This document shows, one piece after another, positions 8,825-16,291 of a stretch of 64,000 nucleotides of DNA; position 1 is the stretch's first letter, and the number at the start of each line of letters is the position of its first letter. The position numbers were made by a program, and so were the translations under genes. This DNA is from Synergistaceae bacterium. GTDB lineage: Bacteria > Synergistota > Synergistia > Synergistales > Aminobacteriaceae. The stretch covers positions 1-64,000 of the forward strand of contig WRHH01000006.1 of NCBI GenBank assembly GCA_009783355.1, written 5' to 3'. Below the pieces are notes generated by a model. That model saw nothing but the letters and a program-made list of their open reading frames with translations. It was not told the origin of the DNA and did not search any database.

Positions 8825-9049
8825 AAAATTCCTCCTGAATTTTAATTTAAAAGAAAAGAGGCATTATTTTGTTCTTTCCTGTTTTTTACGATAATACCAT
8901 AGCCATAATACGTAACAATAGCTCTTTGGAGAAAAGTTACAAGGCAGCTATTTATCTCTCGGACGGAAGAGTAGCTTACTCAGATTTCACTCCGGAGACT
9001 TTACGTAAAAGATACTACAATCTGTTTAACAATGAAAGGGGCATTTGAT

Positions 9050-10954
9050 TTGACGGCAAAAATTCAAGCAGAATACGGGGCGGAAAGCATTCAGGTTTTA
9101 GAAGGGCTTGAAGCGGTAAGGAAACGTCCCGGCATGTATATAGGAGACACTACTACGCGGGGACTCCACCATTTGGCTTATGAAGTCGTCGATAACTCCA
9201 TAGATGAAGCGATAGGAGGATATTGCACGAAGATTTACGTAACTATACATCCGGACGAGAGTATATCGGTTGAGGATAACGGGCGTGGAATACCCACCGA
9301 GCCTCACCCTTCGAACGGGCGCCCGACATCAGAAGTTGTTCTGACAGTTCTTCACGCGGGAGGAAAATTCGACAACAGAGCGTACAAAGTCTCGGGAGGT
9401 CTGCATGGAGTTGGATTATCTGTTGTAAACGCGCTCTCCGAATGGTTAGTTCTTACAGTATGGAGAGACGGTATAGAAAAAGTCCAAAGGTTTGAATACG
9501 GGCTGCCGGTTACGGATATCTCGGAAGGAACTCTAAGCGATAAGCGCGGGACGAAGGTGCATTACTTAGCGGATAAGACGATTTTTGATGAAGTAAGGCA
9601 TTCAATGGACACGATAAAAGCAAGGCTTCGCGAACTTGCTTTTCTGAACCCAGGCGTGAGCATAACTATTGAAGATACGCGCGTAAACGAAAAAAAAGAG
9701 TATTGTTTCGACGGTGGAATACGGGCATTCGTGCAATACCTTGATAAAGGAAAAACTTCGCTGATAAACGAACCCATAATTGTAACCGGAGAAAAAGATA
9801 ATATTTCCGTCGAAGTGGGTTTTCAATATAACGACTCATATCAGGAGAGGCTTTACGCTTTCGCTAACCTTATTCACACGCTTGAAGGAGGAACGCACGT
9901 AACCGGACTAAGGTCTGCAATGACAAGGGCAATAAACGAGTCCGCCCGCATTCAGAAAATTTTGAAGGAAAAAGACGAAAACCTCAGCGGGGACGACCTA
10001 AAGGAAGGGTTGACATGCGTTCTTTCCGTAAAATTAGCCAACCCGCAGTTTGAAGGACAAACGAAAACAAAGTTAGGAAACAGCGAAGTAAAAGGAGCTG
10101 TGGATTCAGTACTTTACGAAGGCCTAATGACATGGTTCGACGATCACCCTGAACCCATGAGACCGATAGTAGAAAAAGCCATACGCGCGCGGCAAGCCAG
10201 AGAAGCCGCAAAGAGAGCAAGGGAGCTTGTCAGGAAAGGAGTTATGACCGGAATGAGCCTGCCGGGGAAATTAGCCGACTGCTCAAACAGATCTCCTGAG
10301 AACACCGAGCTTTACATAGTAGAAGGAGACAGCGCCGGCGGCAGCGCAAAGCAAGGCAGGGACAGGAATTTCCAGGCAGTTTTGCCGTTGCGCGGGAAAA
10401 TTTTGAACGTGGAAAAGGCCAGGCTTGATAAAATGCTCGGCAGCAACGAAATAAGGATAATAATTCAGGCCCTCGGCTGCGGGATAGGCGACGATTTCGA
10501 CCTGAAAAAGCTGCGCTACCACAAGATAATCATCATGACAGACGCCGATGTCGACGGCTCTCATATAAGCACGCTCCTCTTGACGTTTTTCTACAGGCAT
10601 ATGCCGGAACTGATATCAAACGGGCATCTGTACCTTGCTCAACCGCCTCTTTATCTCGTGCAAAAAGGTAAATCAAAAGCATATTGCTACAACGAAAAAC
10701 AATTGCGCGAGCAAGTAGGCGAATCGGAAGGAGCGAAAATCTCAATACAGCGCTATAAAGGACTTGGAGAGATGAACCCTTCCCAACTTTGGGAAACGAC
10801 GATGGACCCCGCAAACCGTTTCCTGAAAAGAATAGACGTCGAAGACGACATAGCAGCCGATGAATATTTCACAATACTAATGGGAGATAAGGTTGAGCCA
10901 AGAAGGGAGTTCATATCGTCCCACGCTCATGAGGTCAGGAATTTGGACGTTTAA
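9050..10954 (+). CDS. gyrB: DNA gyrase subunit B
   Basis: The ATPase subunit of type IIA topoisomerase gyrase. Visible motifs are YEVVDNSIDEAIGG (ATP-binding Asn), VEDNGRGIPT, SGGLHGVGLSVVNALS, the QTKTKLGNSE segment, TOPRIM motifs LYIVEGDSAGGSAKQGRDR and ITDADVDGSH-like MTDADVDGSHI, and the C-terminal QRYKGLGEMNP. The length of about 634 residues is normal. I prefer the TTG at 9050, which has AAAGGGG at 9035-9041 seven or so bases upstream. An in-frame ATG at 9032 would add six residues but has no Shine-Dalgarno. No dnaA, recF or gyrA is adjacent. The gene is followed almost at once by a telomere-like repeat array. Confidence 0.97.
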   Translation: MTAKIQAEYGAESIQVLEGLEAVRKRPGMYIGDTTTRGLHHLAYEVVDNSIDEAIGGYCTKIYVTIHPDESISVEDNGRGIPTEPHPSNGRPTSEVVLTVLHAGGKFDNRAYKVSGGLHGVGLSVVNALSEWLVLTVWRDGIEKVQRFEYGLPVTDISEGTLSDKRGTKVHYLADKTIFDEVRHSMDTIKARLRELAFLNPGVSITIEDTRVNEKKEYCFDGGIRAFVQYLDKGKTSLINEPIIVTGEKDNISVEVGFQYNDSYQERLYAFANLIHTLEGGTHVTGLRSAMTRAINESARIQKILKEKDENLSGDDLKEGLTCVLSVKLANPQFEGQTKTKLGNSEVKGAVDSVLYEGLMTWFDDHPEPMRPIVEKAIRARQAREAAKRARELVRKGVMTGMSLPGKLADCSNRSPENTELYIVEGDSAGGSAKQGRDRNFQAVLPLRGKILNVEKARLDKMLGSNEIRIIIQALGCGIGDDFDLKKLRYHKIIIMTDADVDGSHISTLLLTFFYRHMPELISNGHLYLAQPPLYLVQKGKSKAYCYNEKQLREQVGESEGAKISIQRYKGLGEMNPSQLWETTMDPANRFLKRIDVEDDIAADEYFTILMGDKVEPRREFISSHAHEVRNLDV

Positions 10955-10960
10955 AAACAG

Positions 10961-11009
10961 GGATTAGGGATAAGGGATTAGGGATAAGGGATTAGGGATT
11001 AGGGATTAG
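10961..11009 (+). repeat. Seven-copy GGATTAG/GGATAAG heptamer array after gyrB
   Basis: Seven uninterrupted heptamers in one phase (five GGATTAG, two GGATAAG) begin six bases after the gyrB stop. The sense strand has seven GGG tracts at four-base spacing, so a G-quadruplex is possible in DNA or in the gyrB 3' UTR. An A-rich block (AAAACAAAGACAAAAGC...) follows to about 11040. Confidence 0.9.
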
Positions 11010-11076
11010 AAAAACAAAGACAAAAGCAAAAACAAAAGACCGGATGTTTGAGCAACGTAGAAGATTTAGCGTGTAG

Positions 11077-11196
11077 GGGGCTGTAACAAAAGTAGTATAT
11101 TGGCTAGCCAAACCACAATATATAGTGGTTGTTTGGTATTGTGTGCACAATATGTTGTAGGGGCGGCATTCTGCCGCCAGCTTTTGTTACAGCCCC
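11077..11196. mobile_element. MITE-like element, copy B
   Basis: A 120 bp element with perfect 16-base terminal inverted repeats GGGGCTGTAACAAAAG / CTTTTGTTACAGCCCC. It contains an inner hairpin (GGGGCGGCATTCTGCCGCC) and the segment TGCACAATATGTTGTAG shared with copy A. It has no coding capacity. It lies between gyrB and the IS remnant and could also act as a terminator for gyrB. Confidence 0.8.
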
Positions 11197-11289
11197 GCTT
11201 CAAAAGTCCATGACAACGCAACTTAAGGCTTGACTTTCTTTATATATTTAACATACTAGTTTTATTATTATTCATAGGAGGTGCACATT

Positions 11290-11490
11290 TTGGGGTTTCA
11301 AACTAAAGTTCAGCTTATTAATCGTGAAAAAAATGAGCAATGGTATATCGGCCTCCCTGCTCAATTAGCTCATGCTATGGAATTCGAAAAAAGCGAGACG
11401 GTTGAGTGGTTCGTTGAAGATAAGGCTACCTTAGCTTTGAAGCGGCACAATCCGCCTGAGTCAGTTCTCAAAAAAAAACACAAGATTTAG
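11290..11490 (+). CDS. AbrB/MazE-like small ORF of a decayed insertion sequence
   Basis: About 66 residues: KVQLINREKNEQWYIGLPAQ, then LAHAMEFEKSETVEWFVED and a basic end. The compact beta pattern with a GLPAQLA turn and an acidic E-x-VEW strand looks like a SpoVT/AbrB fold protein. From memory, ORFs of this kind precede transposase genes in some IS elements. TTG at 11290 is the likely start, since AGGAGGTG at 11276-11283 lies six bases upstream; the GTG at 11281 is inside that site. The sequence continues past its stop in another frame (next entry). Confidence 0.5.
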   Translation: MGFQTKVQLINREKNEQWYIGLPAQLAHAMEFEKSETVEWFVEDKATLALKRHNPPESVLKKKHKI

Positions 11491-11575
11491 CCGATGTGTT
11501 CTTCACCCTTTTTTTAATGCACGTTCGGTTTTAAACAAAAAAGAGTTTTTCAAAGGGCTGGAGTCCTTTTCTCAA
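11471..11575 (+). pseudogene. Transposase-like fragment (frameshifted, truncated)
   Basis: After a run of nine A (11470-11478) the +1 frame stays open past the stop of the small ORF and encodes NARSVLNKKEFFKGLESFSQ, which looks like the N-terminal part of an IS transposase. The other frame carries QDLADVFFTLF. Homology-like sequence stops where the 3' end of the methylase fragment on the opposite strand begins (11577). This is either a remnant or a frameshift-dependent IS gene whose body was lost. The family is uncertain. Confidence 0.35.
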
Positions 11576-11576
11576 G

Positions 11577-11882
11577 TCATTTACGGAACACGAATAAATA
11601 TTCATGCGCCAACAACAGGAAGTTATACTTAATGCTGTTGGTTTTCCAGTATCCCGTAGCCTTGCAGTTATGTTGTTCTTTTATTATCAATTCTTTGAGC
11701 GTAAAGCCTGCCTCTTGAAATGCTTTCATCACATTGAAGCTCATCGGTATAACGCAGCCCTTTTTTCTTGTGTCTCCCATAAGTATAGCGCAGAATTTTC
11801 CGCACTTTAATGTGCGGTAACATTCTGATACTACAGCTTTCATCTCCTTCAAAAATTCTTTTACGCATATTGTAATCCCTCT
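11577..11882 (-). pseudogene. C-terminal fragment of a DNA (N4/N6-type) methylase
   Basis: About 100 codons in one frame, read on the minus strand: VKEFLKEMKAVVSECYRTLK, ILMGDTRKKG, KEQHNCKATGYW, then KYNFLLLAHEYLFVFRK. This is the characteristic C-terminal third of a TRM11-like or type II DNA methylase. The catalytic N-terminal part (DPPY and AdoMet motifs) is absent, and the fragment begins directly after the stop codon of the Dam-like gene. No convincing start codon with a ribosome site exists in its frame. It is probably a deletion remnant of a second methylase gene, as found beside Dam in DpnII-type systems. Confidence 0.6.
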
Positions 11883-12950
11883 CTAAACATTGCAAATCAG
11901 TAGCTCATTAATTCTGCCACGTGACGAACCAACAGAGTTTATGGCGCGGCTTGCGTTTATTCTGGTAATATTATGTTGTGCGTATAAACGGTCGAAAAAA
12001 TCATCGTTTTCATCTGTATTTTTCGGATCACTGTTACTTGCAAGAATATACGCTCCGCGTTTGCTCATTTCATTAATAAAATAAGCAAGCTCTATCTGTT
12101 CTTTGTCACCGAAATTATTTTCAGCATACGATGTAAAGTTCGCTGTCACAGTCAACGGGCGATATGGCGGGTCAAAATAAACGAACGTGTTTCCGTCAAT
12201 AAAATCGCAGGATTCCATGTAATCAGCACAAATGATTTTCACTCCGCACAATTTTTCAGACACCGTAAGCAGATTGTGTTCGTCACATATAGTGGGATTC
12301 TTATAGCTGCCTTGCGGAACATTAAACGCACCATGAGAGTTCACTCGATAAAGCCCATTAAAGCAAGTCCTGTTAAGAAAAATAAATAGAGCGGCAATCT
12401 CAATTGATTCGCTGCTTATTGATTTTAGGATGTTGAAACGCTCTCGTGATTTATAGTAAAACTCTTTGCGAACGTCATCGTTTGCGCTTAAATACATGGT
12501 TTCAAGGGATTTCAAGTAAACGACCAATTCTCTGAAATTATCACGGATTGCTATGTATGTTTGAATTAACTCGCGGTTGATGTCGCTGATGTAGACATCG
12601 TTTATCTTATAACGTGAGATGACGTCAAACAAAACCGCTCCTCCGCCAACAAACGGTTCAGCATATTTCGTTATTGTAACTCAAAGCTCATCGGGATATT
12701 TACTACGGATGCTCTTAAGTATTTGCGACTTCCCGCCTGCCCATTTCAGAAATGGTTTAACCGACATATCCGTTGGCGGTTCAAAACGAGTTACTCGACC
12801 ATCTTGCGGTTGCCGCGCCGACTTTGGGATTAGCCACATCTTGCCTATAAACTCTGCCCCGTCAATGCGGTTTTCGGAACATAATACCGCCACACGGCGC
12901 TGAGTAATATTCCATTTTTGTGCGGCTTCTTTTGCAGTCATAAAATCCAT
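11883..12950 (-). pseudogene. dam: HTH-Dam DNA adenine methyltransferase interrupted by in-frame UGA
   Basis: One frame from the ATG at 12950 (AAGGAG nine bases upstream) to the TAG at 11883, about 355 codons. It is broken by a single TGA at 12681-12683. Residues 1-50 form an excisionase/MerR-like helix-turn-helix (TAKEAAQKWNITQRRV...). Residues 65-89 begin the Dam domain (KPFLKWAGGKSQIL). After the TGA the frame continues YAEPFVGGGAVLFD, and the catalytic motif FVYFDPPYRPL is intact. The family usually has Gly near this point, so GGA-to-TGA is a plausible single mutation. Either the gene is inactive, or the stop is read through, or a truncated protein starts downstream. Confidence 0.8.
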
Positions 12951-13089
12951 AGGGGATATCTCCTTGCATCTTTCTTGTATTATTATTCCAAGTAAAGAAT
13001 ATTATCAAGATGATGTATACAAAGTATCTTTATAACATTGGATAAAAACCAACAGAAAGAAGCAAGTCATCATATCAAGACTGATCTTT

Positions 13090-14688
13090 CTAACTTATTT
13101 TATTTATCACCAGCACATCGCCTTCGTTGATTGTGGTGTTTCCTCTTGGGATTACGCTTCTGCCGCTTCTTTTTATCATTACGACCAACTCTTCGTGGGT
13201 GGGCGAGAATTCGGAGATTTTCTTTCCGCTCCATTTGCTGTCACGATCAATTTTATATTCCGACAGCTTAATATTTCTGTCGTCCTGAAACGCAGGCGCG
13301 CTTAACACGCAGATGTCGTCCTCCAGAAGCGTTGTCGCTCCGCTTGGGATAATTTTGTTTGCGCCTCGTAGGATAATTACAATAAGCGTATCCGGCGGCA
13401 GAGTGAGTTCCATAATCTTCTTATTTATCCATGGATGATTCTCGCTTAACGCAAGTTTTATGAACTGCACATCCACTTCTTCTGTATAGTCGCTGAACGT
13501 TTTCATGACATCGGCTGCGGCGTCCGTCATTTTCAGCTTCTTCGATACCCATGGAAGAAGCGATCCCTGAAACGCTATCGATAGGAGAACAATACAGAAC
13601 GTAATATTAAAAACATCATTTTTGACAGTATTGCCGCTAACCACTACCATGACGGCAAAAACTATAGAGGCGGCGCCGCGAATCCCCGCAAACGAGACTA
13701 ACAACTGTTGCCGTATGCTGCACTTTGCCGGCGTTAGCAACGAAAAAATGGCTATCGGCCTGGCCACGAAGGTAAGAAACAGAGCAATCAGGAATGAAGA
13801 GAAAAACACAGCCGGTAATTGTGACGGAAAAACAAGAAGCCCCAGCAGGAAGAAAATTATCATCTGAGCTAATCCGGTTATTCCGTTAAAGAAATGTACA
13901 AGGGAAATTTTGTTGCTTATTTTTGAGTTACCAAGTATGATTCCTGCTATGTAAACGCTTAGATAACCGTTTCCGCCAATCGCGGAAGTAAAAGCATAAG
14001 CCATTAACGCTATGCCTATTACGAACACCATATCAATTCCATCGGTCGAGAATTCTACATTACGCAAAGTGAAAACAGCAAAAATACCAATCAAAATTCC
14101 TGCAATCACTCCGAAAGAAAACTGAGAAAATGTCATGAAAATAATCTCGCCCGTCGGAACTTTGCTGCTCATAAATGACAAAGTTATCATTGTAAGCATA
14201 TATGAACACGGGTCGTTGCTTCCGCTTTCAACTTCAAGCATCGAGGCGGTATTATACTTTAGACCAAGCCTCTTTGAACGCAGTATTGAGAAGACTGAGG
14301 CGGCATCCGTTGAACTTATCACGGAGCCTATGAGCATACTTTCAAACAAGCCCATATTAAGCACTATATGGCAGAAAAGAGCTAAAATACCAGCTGTAAA
14401 AACAACTCCAAACGTTGCAAGGATAAAAGATTTAACTGCGACAGGCTTTGCTTCGCTCCAGTTAGTGCCGAACCCCCCCGTAAACATTATTATTATCAGA
14501 GCTACAGAGCATATTTGTTCAGCAAACACATAATTATGGAAATTTATTTTGTAAATTCCGTCGGAGCCAAAAAGCATTCCTAAAACTATGAATACAAACA
14601 GAGACGGAACTCCGAACTCGCTTGACACTCTGTTTAGCATGACACACAATATCGTAACCGCAGAAATAATTAAAAGATGTATTTCCAA
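13090..14688 (-). CDS. CPA1-family K+(Na+)/H+ antiporter with TrkA-C domains
   Basis: A 532-residue inner-membrane protein with about twelve hydrophobic segments up to residue 385 (LFVFIVLGMLFGSDG, FTGGFGTNW, GSVISSTDAASVFSILR). The STDAASV segment holds the ion-binding Asp of the NhaP/CvrA type. The C-terminal 130 residues contain two RCK-C/TrkA-C-like stretches (KIMELTLPPDTLIVIILRG and GKKISEFSPTHEELVVMIKR), as in NhaP2/CvrA potassium/proton antiporters. It probably exports K+ or Na+ in exchange for protons, regulated by a ligand at the TrkA-C part. It stands alone and is divergent from ribD. Confidence 0.88.
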   Translation of the reverse strand: MEIHLLIISAVTILCVMLNRVSSEFGVPSLFVFIVLGMLFGSDGIYKINFHNYVFAEQICSVALIIIMFTGGFGTNWSEAKPVAVKSFILATFGVVFTAGILALFCHIVLNMGLFESMLIGSVISSTDAASVFSILRSKRLGLKYNTASMLEVESGSNDPCSYMLTMITLSFMSSKVPTGEIIFMTFSQFSFGVIAGILIGIFAVFTLRNVEFSTDGIDMVFVIGIALMAYAFTSAIGGNGYLSVYIAGIILGNSKISNKISLVHFFNGITGLAQMIIFFLLGLLVFPSQLPAVFFSSFLIALFLTFVARPIAIFSLLTPAKCSIRQQLLVSFAGIRGAASIVFAVMVVVSGNTVKNDVFNITFCIVLLSIAFQGSLLPWVSKKLKMTDAAADVMKTFSDYTEEVDVQFIKLALSENHPWINKKIMELTLPPDTLIVIILRGANKIIPSGATTLLEDDICVLSAPAFQDDRNIKLSEYKIDRDSKWSGKKISEFSPTHEELVVMIKRSGRSVIPRGNTTINEGDVLVINKIS

Positions 14689-14856
14689 GTTGTCGGCCTC
14701 CCAACAAAGTCACTTTGAATCTTTAGCGCCAAAACGACTTTTCTAAAGGATTAGTCCTCATAACGCGCTGACTTTAATTTTCTATTTAATAATGAAATTA
14801 CTGACATCATATTTCTGTTAAATTTTCTAAATTATACAGTGAAATTTCCCATATTG

Positions 14857-14869
14857 TATAATCAGGTAC
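14857..14869 (+). promoter_or_regulatory. Extended -10 promoter placing ribD transcription start at the ATG
   Basis: TGTATAAT (TATAAT at 14857-14862) ends seven bases before the ribD ATG at 14870, and no Shine-Dalgarno stands before that ATG. The predicted transcription start falls at or next to the start codon. That would give a leaderless mRNA. The -35 match (TTATAC near 14832) is poor. Confidence 0.4.
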
Positions 14870-16000
14870 ATGGACAAACATTATATCAAACATGCTTTGG
14901 AGCTGGCGGCAAAAGGGACGAATACGCTCTCGAACCCGAGGGTGGGATGCGTTATTGCCCGGGACGGAGAAATTATCGGCGCCGGATGGCACGAGCGCCG
15001 CGGCTCTGCTCATGCTGAAGTTATGGCTTTTAACGATATGAAATCAAAAGGCGCCTCGGCGCGCGGCGCAACTCTCTACGTGACGCTTGAACCGTGTTCT
15101 CATTTTGGACTCACTCCTCCATGCGCCTCACGGATTGTGGAAGAAGGCGTGTCGCGCGTTGTGATAGGGATGCGCGACCCTAACCCCATAATAAACGGCG
15201 AAGGGATAAGAATTCTAAAAGATGCGGGAATTGAAGCGCTCTTGATGAATGAGTGCGGGGAGGAGGGCAAAAGAATTGAGGCGGAGTGCAAATGGATGAA
15301 TCGTGGATTCATTCGCCGCGTGACCCTCAATAGGCCGTGGGTTACGATTAAAGCCGCTGTAAGCTTAGATGGAAAGATAGCCCTTGCGGGCGGTGAGAGC
15401 AAATGGATTACCGGCGTCGAAGCGCGCACTGCCGCGCATGAATTGCGAGCTGAACACGATGGTATTCTCGTTGGTATTGGGACAATATTGAAGGACGACC
15501 CTGAGCTTACAGTAAGGCTTGTAAGCGGACGCTCCCCTACGCGCGTCATATTGGACACGCGCCTCAAAACGCCGGACGACGCGCGCGTTCTCGGAAAAGG
15601 AACGATAATAATATGTTCGGAAAGCGTTTGCGAGTCAAAACCTCAAAAGAAAACGACGCTTGAAAAAATTGGAGCAAGGGTTGTGGCCGTCCGGGAAGAA
15701 GACGGGCACATATCGCTTAGGGAGGCGCTCAAAATTATCGCTTCCGATATCGAAATCCAAAGGTTGCTGGTGGAGGGCGGAGGAACTGTCCATTCTTCAT
15801 TCATTGAAGGTGGATTTGCGGACGCCGCCGCGCTTTTTATTGCTCCCAGATTCCTCGGGCAAGGGATAGGCGTCACAAACAATCTGCGCGTTAATAGCAT
15901 GGAAGAATCTGAAAAATACGCTTTACGCATCATCAACACGCGGCGCGTCGGCGAAGATTTACTGGTGGACGGAATATTTAAAAGCGCACCGGAACTGTGA
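14870..16000 (+). CDS. ribD: Bifunctional riboflavin biosynthesis deaminase/reductase RibD
   Basis: A 376-residue enzyme of flavin synthesis. It deaminates the diamino-hydroxy-phosphoribosylamino-pyrimidine made from GTP and then reduces its ribosyl side chain with NADPH. The deaminase domain (1-145) has HAEVMAF (Zn-His and catalytic Glu) and the paired Zn cysteines in PCSHFGLTPPC. The reductase domain (from about 147) has TIKAAVSLDGKIAL and the LVEGGGTVHSSFIE nucleotide-binding segment. Both are intact and the length is normal. It is separate from ribE-ribBA at 42-44 kb, and no FMN riboswitch precedes it. Confidence 0.96.
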   Translation: MDKHYIKHALELAAKGTNTLSNPRVGCVIARDGEIIGAGWHERRGSAHAEVMAFNDMKSKGASARGATLYVTLEPCSHFGLTPPCASRIVEEGVSRVVIGMRDPNPIINGEGIRILKDAGIEALLMNECGEEGKRIEAECKWMNRGFIRRVTLNRPWVTIKAAVSLDGKIALAGGESKWITGVEARTAAHELRAEHDGILVGIGTILKDDPELTVRLVSGRSPTRVILDTRLKTPDDARVLGKGTIIICSESVCESKPQKKTTLEKIGARVVAVREEDGHISLREALKIIASDIEIQRLLVEGGGTVHSSFIEGGFADAAALFIAPRFLGQGIGVTNNLRVNSMEESEKYALRIINTRRVGEDLLVDGIFKSAPEL

Positions 16001-16144
16001 GAATTTGAAAGCAAATCTTGAATACACAATAACAAGTCAGAGAATAATGCATATAATCATTATTCCCTTACACTATATGTAGGTCAAACATTATTACTCA
16101 TACTACAATCAAACGTTACGATAGACGTTGATAATCATATAGCA

Positions 16145-16207
16145 AAGTGGAGCGTGAAGTTAAGAGGCAAAGCTTCTTTTGCTTTTTCTCAACTTCACAC
16201 TCCACAT
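16145..16207. repeat. Long imperfect hairpin built from heptamer-like words
   Basis: GTGGAGCGTGAAGTT (16147-16161) is matched by AACTTCACACTCCAC (16191-16205) with one mismatch. The interior also pairs (GGCAAAG with CTTTTGC). Each arm is a GTGGAG(C/T)-GTGAAGT heptamer pair followed by an A/G-rich block, so it looks like two of the 3'-end repeat units placed head to head. It lies between ribD and the M14 gene and could terminate either. The rest of 16001-16263 shows nothing recognisable. Confidence 0.6.
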
Positions 16208-16263
16208 TTGTGTGTTATCAAAACTTTTTGCTAGTGTGGTTCGCGGCTTTTGCTCTGGTTTTT

Positions 16264-16291
16264 ACTCGCCACTCGCCACTTGTCACTTTTT
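16264..16291 (-). repeat. ACTCGCC heptamer array over the M14 stop codon
   Basis: ACTCGCC, ACTCGCC, ACTTGTC, ACTTTTT in one seven-base phase. The TGA stop of the M14 gene (16283-16285) lies inside. Confidence 0.65.

Noticed and set aside
10961-11009. True telomere or chromosome end
   Set aside because: The array is internal, short and followed by ordinary genes; similar tracts occur at several gene ends.
12681-12683. General UGA recoding (as in some candidate phyla)
   Set aside because: TGA ends ribD, the 29718-30782 gene and others at the expected family length, so UGA is a normal stop here.
15100-15567. 155-codon minus-strand ORF inside ribD
   Set aside because: Antisense shadow of a clear RibD sequence.
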